Positions 27,000 to 35,222 of a stretch of DNA of 64,000 nucleotides are shown piece after piece. Below the pieces are notes generated by a model, which did no database searches, was not told the DNA's origin, and saw only the letters and a program-made list of their open reading frames with translations. Both the position numbers and the translations under genes were made by a program. Every line of letters starts with the position of its first letter. The first letter of the stretch is position 1. Source of the stretch: Flavobacterium sp. MedPE-SWcel (lineage in GTDB: Bacteria > Bacteroidota > Bacteroidia > Flavobacteriales > Flavobacteriaceae); assembly GCA_001874325.1 (NCBI GenBank), contig MPCW01000012.1:44688-108687 (forward strand), in the 5' to 3' direction.

Positions 27000-28028
27000 T
27001 TATTTTCCATCTCTGTCTACTACAGGACGATTCTCACGATTTGCAAGTTCCCAAGCTGTTGTAAAAGCTAATTGAGTTCTTTTAGCCATCAAATCATATT
27101 CAATTTTATCAGGAGTATCTGTTGCTTTATGATAATCAGCATGTACACCATTAAAATAAAATATAATTGGTACACCTTTGCTAGCAAAGTTATAGTGGTC
27201 TGATCTATAATAGAATTGATTAGGATCGTTTCTATCATTAAAAGTATAATCTAGTTCTAGATTAGTATATTTTTTGTTAGCAGCTTCATTTATGTTGTGT
27301 AAATCAGTACTTAGTCTATCAGAACCAATTACATATATATAATTGTCATTATCTTCATGGTTAAAGTCTCTACGACCAATCATGTCAATATTAAGATCGG
27401 CAATAGTATTATCCATAGGGAAAAGTGGATTCTCTGAGTAGTATCGCGATCCATGTAATCCATGCTCTTCACCAGTAACATGTAAAAATAGTATAGAGCG
27501 TTTAGGGCCATACCCATCTTTTTTAGCAGCCATGAATGCCTGAGCAATTTCTAATAGTGCTACAGTACCGGATCCGTCATCATCAGCACCATTATATACC
27601 TCTCCGTTTTTCATACCTACATGATCGTAGTGTGCAGATATTACTAATATTTCTTCAGGTTTTTCGCTTCCCTCTATAAATGCCCAAATGTTTTCTGAGT
27701 CATTTAATTTAGGGCTAAATGGTCTTGCCATAAACTCTGAAGGTACTTTTTGATAAAAGTTATCAGCTCCAGTAGGGAAAGGTATGTTGTTCTTTTTGTA
27801 TTGATTTATAATATATTCTCCAGCTTTTTTTTGTCCAGGCTCTCCTGTATTACGCCCTTCCATTTCATCTGAAGCTACAATGTATAAATGTGTTCTTAAA
27901 TCATTAGCCGTAATAGTATTCATGTATTTGGTTACATCAGCCTTAGCATAATCTCTATTTTTTGAATGCTGTGTAGTACTACAAGAAAATATAAATAGCG
28001 ATAGTGGTAACAGTAATAATTTTTTCAT
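27000..28028 (-). CDS. M28-family lipoprotein metallopeptidase
   Basis: This 342-residue zinc peptidase starts at the ATG at 28026-28028 with a lipoprotein signal (KKLLLLPLSLFIFSC, Cys acylated). A protease-associated region is near residues 70-120. The M28 metal site includes SAHYDHVG, YNGADDDGSGTVALLEIA (bridging Asp), GEEHGLHGSRYY (Glu-Glu), DMIGR and SDHYNFASKGVP. These enzymes are aminopeptidases or glutaminyl-cyclase-like, acting in the periplasm or on the cell surface. A frame open 35 codons further upstream is not used in my view, because it would bury the signal peptide. It follows the Ser/Arg-rich gene on the same strand. Confidence 0.93.
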   Translation of the reverse strand: MKKLLLLPLSLFIFSCSTTQHSKNRDYAKADVTKYMNTITANDLRTHLYIVASDEMEGRNTGEPGQKKAGEYIINQYKKNNIPFPTGADNFYQKVPSEFMARPFSPKLNDSENIWAFIEGSEKPEEILVISAHYDHVGMKNGEVYNGADDDGSGTVALLEIAQAFMAAKKDGYGPKRSILFLHVTGEEHGLHGSRYYSENPLFPMDNTIADLNIDMIGRRDFNHEDNDNYIYVIGSDRLSTDLHNINEAANKKYTNLELDYTFNDRNDPNQFYYRSDHYNFASKGVPIIFYFNGVHADYHKATDTPDKIEYDLMAKRTQLAFTTAWELANRENRPVVDRDGK

Positions 28029-28107
28029 TGAAAATTTAATTTTCATAAATGTATTATTTAATACGGACATCTCAAAATAAACATAGAGTTTGGCTTTTAT
28101 AGATACT

Positions 28108-29322
28108 TTAAATAAATATAATAAAGAGAGCATCTATACAAAATGTATGAAAGCTCTCTAATTGAACGATAGTACTTATTTTATTTCTTGAGCTCCTAGA
28201 GCTTGAAGACGAACTTCTTCTAGATGGGGCATTATTCCTAGAGGAGGAATTACTTCTTGTGGCTCTTGTATTACTGTTACTTCGAGTACTTGTAGATTTT
28301 CTTACATTATTTTGAGATTGACTACGTTGAGTAGTAGTACTTCTACTAGCTCTACTTGGAGAACTATTCCTAACAGACTGCCTTGAACTTCTTACTGAGT
28401 TATTTCGAGTACTAGATCTAGAGGGTGTAGTTGTTGTTCTAGATCGGCTAGTTCTTACATTATTTCTATTAATGTTGTTATTTCTTACTGAGTTACTACG
28501 TGTAGTAGCTCGTGTGTTTATCATTGTAGCGTTTCTAGAATTATTTCTAGCTGTAGTGGTTCTGCTATTTGAACGATATGTAGTTCTGCTTTGTACTAGA
28601 GCATGTCTATTGGTAACACTTGTTCTTCTGGTAAATGTTCTATTAGGGTGTAATCTTTCATAACTATTGGCTCTTCTAGAGTTGTGTAATACTATGGCAC
28701 GGCTACTTCTTCTAGTATTTACATAGTTATATCTATTTCTACTATTAATATGTATATCTACATTATTTCTATATCTATATATTGGGTACGGATTCCAGTA
28801 ACTATAATAAGTAGGATAATATCCCCAATACCACGGAGAGTGGTAGCTACGGTAACTACTTACCCAAAATACATCAAATATAAAAGGTCTTCTAACATAT
28901 ATAGGTTCATATATATAATTAGGTCCATACATGTATACATCACCTACTACTTGTACCTGTACATTGTTATGTCTATCTCTTTCTACCTCAATAGTGGCTA
29001 CATCTTGAAAAGTATCTATGTTTAAAACAGCCTGAAGAATTATAAGGTGTGTATTACTCTCTGTAACTTCTATTACCCTAAGGTAATCTACTCTATTATC
29101 ATTATTAAGATCTAAATTAGATATCTGTACATTAGGATCATTTAATCTTCTCTCAAAATCTTCAAGATCATTAGAGTCACCAAAAATAGAAGCAACTGCT
29201 TTTAAATCAAGGTTATCACTAATGTCATAACTATTTGCTCTTACGGTAGTAACATCTTGTGCAAAGATGCCATTTATAAATAAAAATGTAAGTAAGACTA
29301 TATATTTAATTTTCGTTTTCAT
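28108..29322 (-). CDS. Exported Ser/Arg/Asn/Thr-rich protein with unusual C-terminus
   Basis: From the ATG at 29320-29322 there is a signal peptide (IKYIVLLTFLFINGIFAQ). A folded domain of about 130 residues follows, including a DLNNDNRVDYLRVIE segment that resembles a calcium-loop or FG-GAP-like motif. Next come a Tyr/Trp-rich stretch (YHSPWYWGYYPTYYSYWNP) and about 200 residues dominated by Ser, Arg, Asn and Thr. The last 24 residues (STIVQLESFHTFCIDALFII...) differ completely from the rest. They are encoded across a terminator-like hairpin. The true end may be at SRSSR, with stops waiting in both other frames at that point. Function unknown. Confidence 0.7.
   Translation of the reverse strand: MKTKIKYIVLLTFLFINGIFAQDVTTVRANSYDISDNLDLKAVASIFGDSNDLEDFERRLNDPNVQISNLDLNNDNRVDYLRVIEVTESNTHLIILQAVLNIDTFQDVATIEVERDRHNNVQVQVVGDVYMYGPNYIYEPIYVRRPFIFDVFWVSSYRSYHSPWYWGYYPTYYSYWNPYPIYRYRNNVDIHINSRNRYNYVNTRRSSRAIVLHNSRRANSYERLHPNRTFTRRTSVTNRHALVQSRTTYRSNSRTTTARNNSRNATMINTRATTRSNSVRNNNINRNNVRTSRSRTTTTPSRSSTRNNSVRSSRQSVRNSSPSRASRSTTTQRSQSQNNVRKSTSTRSNSNTRATRSNSSSRNNAPSRRSSSSSSRSSRNKISTIVQLESFHTFCIDALFIIFI
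28125..28159 (-). terminator. Hairpin inside the 3' end of the Ser/Arg-rich gene
   Basis: AGAGAGC at 28125-28131 pairs with GCTCTCT at 28153-28159, and ATACA (28136-28140) with TGTAT (28144-28148), with an internal loop. On the minus strand a T-rich stretch follows. It looks like the terminator of the Ser/Arg-rich gene although it lies upstream of the annotated stop. Confidence 0.55.
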
Positions 29323-29466
29323 GGTTTCTTCTTTTAACACCTCCAAATATAAAATTATTGGTATTCGGTTTTATAACAACCAATTACTGTGCCAATGTTT
29401 TTTATTATCTTTATGCTTTCTTAAAACATCAATAAATATAGGTGTTTTAGTTAAAAAAACAACATT

Positions 29467-29967
29467 ATGGAAATTGTTAAAGCATCGTTAAAGGATGTTA
29501 CCCTTATAAATGAGCTAGCAGAACAGGTTTGGGAGCTTACATATAAAGATATATTATCACCAGAACAGTTAGAATATATGTTTGGAATGATGTATAGTCC
29601 TACTTCTATAAAAAATCAATTAGATGAAAAAGGTCATCAATTTATATTGATTAAAGATGATGCGGAGATATATTATGGCTTTGCCTCTTATGAGATTAGT
29701 GCTAGACCAGAGACTACCAAAATACATAAGTTATATGTTTTACCACAAACACAAGGTAAGGGTATAGGTAGATTATTACTTAATGCTATAGAAAAAGAAG
29801 CCCATGCTAATGGCAATAATACTATAACTCTTAATGTAAATCGTTTTAATACAGCACTACATTTTTATAATAAAACAGGATTTGTAAAAACAGGTACAGA
29901 GGATATTGACATAGGTAATGGTTATCTTATGGAAGATTTTATTTTAGATAAAGAAATTCATCTTTAA
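29467..29967 (+). CDS. GNAT-family N-acetyltransferase
   Basis: This 166-residue acetyltransferase has the acetyl-CoA binding segment LYVLPQTQGKGIGRLLLNAI (about residues 93-112) and the C-terminal NRFNTALHFYNKTGFVKTG typical of RimI-like members. The start ATG is at 29467. It stands alone. The acceptor is unknown. Confidence 0.9.
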   Translation: MEIVKASLKDVTLINELAEQVWELTYKDILSPEQLEYMFGMMYSPTSIKNQLDEKGHQFILIKDDAEIYYGFASYEISARPETTKIHKLYVLPQTQGKGIGRLLLNAIEKEAHANGNNTITLNVNRFNTALHFYNKTGFVKTGTEDIDIGNGYLMEDFILDKEIHL

Positions 29968-30145
29968 TAGTACTTATAATTCTTCACTACATATTATAAT
30001 TTTTATTGCTACATAATAGTATTATGTATTAGCTACTGCATATTTATCATAAAATTAATAGTACAGTTTTAAAGATTTTAAAGTAATAAAATGCTACTTT
30101 TTATAATTGCTGATTATAAGCTAAATGCTTAACTTTAGATGGTAT

Positions 30146-30153
30146 TATTTTTG
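30146..30153 (+). promoter_or_regulatory. -7 promoter element of ndh
   Basis: TATTTTTG matches TAnnTTTG, 33 bases before the ndh start. The 219-base gap upstream (29968-30186) is AT-rich and shows no other feature. Confidence 0.45.
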
Positions 30154-30186
30154 CTTAAATAATAGTAGAAATCAAAATTATATCTG

Positions 30187-31485
30187 ATGAATATAGTAGT
30201 AGTTGGTGGTGGTTTTGCAGGTGTTAACTTAGCAGAAGAACTAGCGGGAAATAAAGACTTTAATATAATATTAGTAGATAAAAATAACTATAATTTTTTT
30301 CCACCATTAATATATCAGGTAGCTACGGCCTATTTAGAACCTTCGAGTATTAGTTATCCTTTTAGAAAACTATTTAGAGGTAAAAAAAATATACAGTTTC
30401 GATTGGGTGAGTTACTATCAGTAAATCATGAAGCAAAGAAAATTGTATTAAATAATGGAGAGCTAGGGTATGATATGCTTGTTTTTGCCACTGGAGCGAA
30501 AACAAATTATTTTGGTATGGAAAACGTAATGGAAAATGCCATACCAATGAAAACGCTTAATGATGCTATAGAAATGCGTAATGAGCTGCTTCAACATATG
30601 GAAAAAGCGGCTATATGTAAAAATAGTAGAGAGCGTAGAAAATATCTTAATATAGTTGTAGCAGGAGGAGGCCCTACGGGGGTAGAGGTATCTGGTATGT
30701 TTGCCGAAATGAGAAATGGTGTATTGCGTAAAGAATATCCTGAACTTGTTACTAGTGTTAGCAACATTTACCTTGTAAATGGAGGTAGTGAGCTTTTAAG
30801 CCCGATGAGTAAAGAATCGCAAGAAGATACTTATAATGCACTTACAAAAATGGGAGTAGTTGTTAAACTAAATACCCGTGTTACTGATTATAATGATGAT
30901 GTTGTCTATTTATCTAATGGAGAGACAATAAGTTCTAAAAACTTAATATGGGCGGCAGGAGTTTCGGCAAGAGTTTTTAAAGGTATACCTAAAGAGAGTT
31001 ACGGTCATGGTAAGCGTATGATAGTAAATGAGTTTAATAAGTTAGAAAATACTAATGATATTTATGCTATAGGAGATACTAGTATACAAACTGCCGATAA
31101 AAATTTTCCAGAAGGACACCCACAAGTTGCACAAGTAGCAATACAGCAAGGAGAACAATTAGCTAAAAATATGAAACGAATGATTAAAGGGGAAGATTTA
31201 AAACCCTTTAGTTATAACGATAAAGGCTCTATGGCTATTATAGGTAAGAATAAAGCTGTAGTAGATATGCCTAAACCTAAAATGCACTTTAAAGGGCTTA
31301 TTGCATGGTTAATGTGGCTTTTTATTCACCTTATGTCATTAATTAGTTACCGTAATAGATTTGCTACTTTTTGGAACTGGATGATAGCTTACTTTTCTAA
31401 AGATCAATCATTACGAATGATTATAAGACCAGAGAGGCAAGGTGAAGGTGTAAAGGAAGCTAAAGAGGTTGTAAAGCAATTATAG
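30187..31485 (+). CDS. ndh: Type II NADH dehydrogenase
   Basis: This 432-residue peripheral-membrane flavoprotein oxidises NADH and reduces quinone without pumping protons. There are two Rossmann motifs: VVGGGFAGVNLAEELA at about residues 4-19 (FAD) and VVAGGGPTGVEVSGMFAE near 157-174 (NADH). AIGDTS and HPQVAQVAIQQGEQLAKN are typical of the family. The C-terminus (GLIAWLMWLFIHLMSLI, about residues 370-386) is the membrane-attaching segment. Its stop overlaps the end of a convergent gene by six bases. Confidence 0.93.
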   Translation: MNIVVVGGGFAGVNLAEELAGNKDFNIILVDKNNYNFFPPLIYQVATAYLEPSSISYPFRKLFRGKKNIQFRLGELLSVNHEAKKIVLNNGELGYDMLVFATGAKTNYFGMENVMENAIPMKTLNDAIEMRNELLQHMEKAAICKNSRERRKYLNIVVAGGGPTGVEVSGMFAEMRNGVLRKEYPELVTSVSNIYLVNGGSELLSPMSKESQEDTYNALTKMGVVVKLNTRVTDYNDDVVYLSNGETISSKNLIWAAGVSARVFKGIPKESYGHGKRMIVNEFNKLENTNDIYAIGDTSIQTADKNFPEGHPQVAQVAIQQGEQLAKNMKRMIKGEDLKPFSYNDKGSMAIIGKNKAVVDMPKPKMHFKGLIAWLMWLFIHLMSLISYRNRFATFWNWMIAYFSKDQSLRMIIRPERQGEGVKEAKEVVKQL

Positions 31486-31923
31486 CCAAACTTTTTCTTC
31501 TCCTGTAGCGTCAAGTATATCAATGTTAAATACAGCTTTAAAATGCTCTGCTACTTTAAAAGCATCAGCTTTATCAGTAGCTTTATACAATGTAATGTGC
31601 TTATTTCCGTAAAAACCATTTAATAATATAACTTCACTTTTTACAGTTGCAGATGCTGTAACAACAGTTGCAGTTTGACTTTCGTGAGTACGAAAAACAG
31701 AGATGTATTCAAGCTCAGGGCAAGGAATCCATTTACCTATATGAATACCAAAAATAGACCATATTTTTCTATATGTTTTACTAGTAATATTTACTTGAGA
31801 GCCTTCGCTAGCAGTAAAGTTAATACCTAACACTAAAAAGATAGCTCCCATTATAATATTACCAAAATACAGCATTGCAAAAATACCAAAGAGGATAAGA
31901 GTAACCCCTAAAAAACGTTTCAT
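31480..31923 (-). CDS. Membrane protein of unknown function
   Basis: From the ATG at 31921-31923 this 147-residue protein has two close membrane segments in the first 40 residues (FLGVTLILFGIFAMLYF and IIMGAIFLVLGI). A cytoplasmic beta-rich domain follows, with YRKIWSIFGIHIGKWIP and SEVILLNGFYGNKHITLYKA. The fold resembles bacterial PH-like domains, but I could not confirm it. An upstream TTG/ATG would add 12 residues. It is convergent with ndh. Confidence 0.7.
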   Translation of the reverse strand: MKRFLGVTLILFGIFAMLYFGNIIMGAIFLVLGINFTASEGSQVNITSKTYRKIWSIFGIHIGKWIPCPELEYISVFRTHESQTATVVTASATVKSEVILLNGFYGNKHITLYKATDKADAFKVAEHFKAVFNIDILDATGEEKVWL

Positions 31924-32009
31924 AAACAATACAGACTTTAAGTAGGTAATAATATTCATAGAATTTATTTTATTGCAAACGTATTAAAAAGAACTTATTT
32001 AATAATCTT

Positions 32010-32017
32010 TATTTTTG
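32010..32017 (+). promoter_or_regulatory. -7 promoter element of the copper operon
   Basis: TATTTTTG matches TAnnTTTG and ends 16 bases before the regulator's ATG. No palindromic copper-type operator is obvious by eye. Confidence 0.45.
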
Positions 32018-32033
32018 TTATTATTACATTGAT

Positions 32034-32603
32034 ATGAAAATTGCTATAAAAAATATGGTTTGCCCTAGGTGTATAACTGCTGTGCAGCAATTACTGCAAG
32101 ATGCAGGTTTAAAAGTTGTAGAGGTAAACTTAGGTGAAGCTGTCATTGAAGAGGAGTTGATGACCAATGAATTATCTAATATTGGAGACAAACTAAAGGA
32201 CCGAGGTTTTGAACTATTAAATGATACTAAGCAACAATTAGTAGATAAGATAAAATCGATTGTAATAAATCAGATACATCACTTAGACAATAATACTATT
32301 ATTTTCTCTGATTTATTGAGTAAAGAATTACATAAAGATTACTCTAGTTTAAGTAAACTATTTTCTGTTGAAGAAGGAGTTACGCTAGAGCAATTTATAA
32401 TTCTGCAAAAAATAGAGAAAGTAAAAGAGCTGTTACTGTATAAAGAGAAAACACTTAGTGAAATAGCTACTATGTTAGGCTATAGTAGTACAGCACATCT
32501 TTCTACACAGTTTAAAAAGACAACAGGTTTAACCCCTACGGTATTTAAACAAAAGGGTGAGGGGTTACGAAAGTCATTAGATGATATTACCAAGAATATA
32601 TAA
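32034..32603 (+). CDS. HMA-AraC fusion regulator, probable copper sensor
   Basis: The first 65 residues look like a heavy-metal-associated (HMA) domain: MKIAIKNMVCPRCITAVQQL, with CxxC at Cys10 and Cys13. The C-terminal part is an AraC-type DNA-binding domain with two HTH motifs, around VEEGVTLEQFIILQKIEKVK and LSEIATMLGYSSTAHLSTQF, then KKTTGLTPTVFKQK. At 189 residues it lacks the usual sugar-type sensor domain. It lies 70 bases upstream of a copper ATPase gene. The natural reading is that copper binding at the CxxC controls the operon. That is an inference from fusion and context. Confidence 0.85.
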   Translation: MKIAIKNMVCPRCITAVQQLLQDAGLKVVEVNLGEAVIEEELMTNELSNIGDKLKDRGFELLNDTKQQLVDKIKSIVINQIHHLDNNTIIFSDLLSKELHKDYSSLSKLFSVEEGVTLEQFIILQKIEKVKELLLYKEKTLSEIATMLGYSSTAHLSTQFKKTTGLTPTVFKQKGEGLRKSLDDITKNI

Positions 32604-32673
32604 ACACTTTCCTTAATACTGTAAACCTTTATAATATTTATTACTGAACTTTGTAGTAAATATTGATTATATA

Positions 32674-34917
32674 GTGGAGAATAAAAAAACAGATGTAACT
32701 ACAATAAAAAAATCATACCCTATAACAGGTATGAGTTGTGCTTCGTGCGCTGCATCTAGTCAAAATATATTACAAGCACAATCAGGTGTAGTTACTGCAT
32801 CAGTAAATTATGCTAGTGGTAATGGTACTATAGAGTTTGCACCTACTGTTACAGACTCACATACACTAAAAGCAGCATTACAGTCAGTAGGTTTTGATTT
32901 ACTTATTGATGAAGATGATGCTACTGTAGCAGAAACACTCGAAAAATTACAAGTAAAGCAATATAAAGAATTAAAAAGCAGAACATTTTGGGCTATTGGT
33001 TTAGCAATCCCATTAGTAGTTATAGGGATGACACCTGCGCTTATGGCAATGTCTTGGGCTAATTATGTCATGTGGGCATTGGCTACCCCCATAGTACTGT
33101 ATTTCGGGAGGCAATTTTTTGAAGGAGCGTACAAGCAAGCTAAAAATAAACTAGCTAATATGGATACTCTTGTAGCAGTAAGTACTGGTACAGCTTATTT
33201 GTTTAGTGTTTTTAATACATTATTTGCACAATATTGGCATAGTAAGGGATTAGAATCTCATGTATATTTTGAAGCGTCAGGTGTAGTGATAGCATTTATA
33301 CTATTAGGTAAACTATTAGAAGAAAAAGCAAAAAATAATACGTCTTCTGCTATTAAAAGCTTGATAGGATTACAGCCAAAGACAGTAACAATTATATCAG
33401 AGGAAGGAACTCAAAAGGAAGTATCAATAAATAATATACAGAAAGGAGATATCCTTTTAGTAAAATCAGGAGAAAAAATAGCAGTAGATGGTATTATAAT
33501 TTCAGGAAGCTCTTTTGTCGATGAAAGTATGATAAGTGGAGAACCTATTGCTTTAGAAAAGAAAGTGGGTAGTAAGGTGTTCGCAGGGACTATAAATCAA
33601 AAAGGAAGCTTTCAGTTTAAAGCAGAGAAGGTAGGTAATGAAACCTTATTAGCTCATATAATAAAAATGGTGCAGGATGCACAAGGAAGTAAAGCTCCAG
33701 TACAAAAACTTGTAGATAAAATTGCAGGTATTTTTGTTCCTGTAGTTATTAGTATTGCTATTATAACTTTTATAACCTGGATTACATTAGGGGGAGAGAA
33801 TAGTTTTACACAAGGTTTATTAGCTATGATTACGGTATTAGTTATTGCTTGCCCCTGTGCATTAGGTCTTGCTACACCCACGGCTATAATGGTTGGAGTA
33901 GGCAAGGGAGCTCAAAATGGAATATTAATAAAAGATGCGCAGAGTTTAGAATTAGCAAAAAAAGTAACAAGTGTTATTTTAGATAAAACAGGTACTATAA
34001 CCAAAGGAGAGCCTAATGTTACCGATGTACAATGGTTTACTGAAGAAACAGAAGAATATAAGAATATATTATTCAGTATAGAAAAATCTTCTGATCATCC
34101 TTTAGCAGAGGCAATAACAAACTATTTTAAAGATAAGGCAACATTTTTTAATGATGTAACGATAGAAAATAAAGAAGGAAGGGGAATACAGGCAATATAT
34201 AATAATGCTGTTTATAATATTGGTAGTAAAACCCTTATTGAAGAAAATAATATAAGTTTATCAAAGCCTATAAAAGACTGGGTAAAGGAGAAACAAGAAG
34301 AAGCAAATACCGTAGTTTTATTTTCTAATGATATACAGGTACTATGTGCAATAGCTATAGCTGATACTATTAAAGAAACTTCTTTAAAAGCGATTAAACA
34401 ATTAAAAAATAAAAGTATATCGGTATATATGCTTACTGGTGATAATGAGCAAACAGCTAAAGCTGTAGCGTTACAAGTTGGTATAGATAATTATAAGGCT
34501 AATATTTTACCACAGGGTAAATTTGATTTTGTGAAAAAGTTACAAGCTAAAGGTGAAATTGTAGCGATGGTAGGTGATGGTATTAACGATAGTAGTGCTC
34601 TCGCACAAGCAGATGTAAGTATTGCTATGGGGAAAGGTAGTGATATTGCTATAGATGTGGCTAAAATGACTATAATATCAAATGATTTATTAAAAATACC
34701 ACAAGCAATACAACTTTCTAAACTTACAGTAGCTACTATTCGCCAAAACTTATTTTGGGCATTTATTTATAATGTAATTGGTATACCTATTGCGGCAGGT
34801 ATTTTATATCCTATAAATGGGTTTTTATTAAACCCGATGTTAGCAGGTGCAGCTATGGCATTAAGTAGTGTGAGTGTAGTTAGTAATAGTTTATTACTAA
34901 AATCAAGAAAAATATAA
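32674..34917 (+). CDS. copA: Copper-translocating P1B-type ATPase
   Basis: This inner-membrane pump exports Cu(I), with 747 residues. One N-terminal HMA domain has GMSCASC (Cys22, Cys25). There are eight predicted membrane helices. The intramembrane metal site is CPC at about 393-395 (ACPCALGLATP). The phosphorylation motif is DKTGTITKGE with Asp at about 437. The SSDHPLAEA segment has the HP motif and GDGINDSSALAQAD the hinge. The start is a GTG at 32674. An upstream regulator and a downstream chaperone support copper specificity over other metals. Confidence 0.93.
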   Translation: MENKKTDVTTIKKSYPITGMSCASCAASSQNILQAQSGVVTASVNYASGNGTIEFAPTVTDSHTLKAALQSVGFDLLIDEDDATVAETLEKLQVKQYKELKSRTFWAIGLAIPLVVIGMTPALMAMSWANYVMWALATPIVLYFGRQFFEGAYKQAKNKLANMDTLVAVSTGTAYLFSVFNTLFAQYWHSKGLESHVYFEASGVVIAFILLGKLLEEKAKNNTSSAIKSLIGLQPKTVTIISEEGTQKEVSINNIQKGDILLVKSGEKIAVDGIIISGSSFVDESMISGEPIALEKKVGSKVFAGTINQKGSFQFKAEKVGNETLLAHIIKMVQDAQGSKAPVQKLVDKIAGIFVPVVISIAIITFITWITLGGENSFTQGLLAMITVLVIACPCALGLATPTAIMVGVGKGAQNGILIKDAQSLELAKKVTSVILDKTGTITKGEPNVTDVQWFTEETEEYKNILFSIEKSSDHPLAEAITNYFKDKATFFNDVTIENKEGRGIQAIYNNAVYNIGSKTLIEENNISLSKPIKDWVKEKQEEANTVVLFSNDIQVLCAIAIADTIKETSLKAIKQLKNKSISVYMLTGDNEQTAKAVALQVGIDNYKANILPQGKFDFVKKLQAKGEIVAMVGDGINDSSALAQADVSIAMGKGSDIAIDVAKMTIISNDLLKIPQAIQLSKLTVATIRQNLFWAFIYNVIGIPIAAGILYPINGFLLNPMLAGAAMALSSVSVVSNSLLLKSRKI

Positions 34918-34935
34918 TTAAAACTAAATATAAAA

Positions 34936-35148
34936 ATGAATAAGGAATTGAAGTTTAAAACAAGTATGAATTGTGGTAATTGTGTAGCTAAAGTTACTCC
35001 ATCATTAAATGAAGTTGTAGGTGCTGATAAATGGACAGTAGATACAGATAATCCTGATAAAATACTTACTGTAGCAACTGAAAAAGTTACAGAAGAAGAG
35101 ATAATGAATGCCGTCAAAAAAGTAGGTTTTACTATAGTGCCTGCTTAA
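34936..35148 (+). CDS. Copper chaperone, single HMA domain
   Basis: This 70-residue cytoplasmic protein is a single HMA domain with the motif MNCGNC (Cys13, Cys16). It probably hands Cu(I) to CopA or to the regulator. It lies 18 bases after copA in the same operon. The betaalphabetabetaalphabeta layout is complete from FKTSMNC to KKVGFTIVP. Confidence 0.88.
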   Translation: MNKELKFKTSMNCGNCVAKVTPSLNEVVGADKWTVDTDNPDKILTVATEKVTEEEIMNAVKKVGFTIVPA

Positions 35149-35222
35149 CTATTTTACTATAAGATAATTAATTATTAACTTGTTAATGTTCTGAAGTTAA
35201 TATTTTTAGAAAAATAATAAGT

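Noticed and set aside
28200..28700. CRISPR-like or other direct repeat array
   Set aside because: The repetition is codon-level (Ser, Arg, Asn, Thr) within a coding frame, with no regular spacer and repeat length.
28750..29025. A frame of 91 codons on the plus strand opposite the Ser/Arg-rich gene
   Set aside because: It is a by-product of the repetitive codons of the minus-strand gene and has low-complexity Ile/Tyr/Ser.
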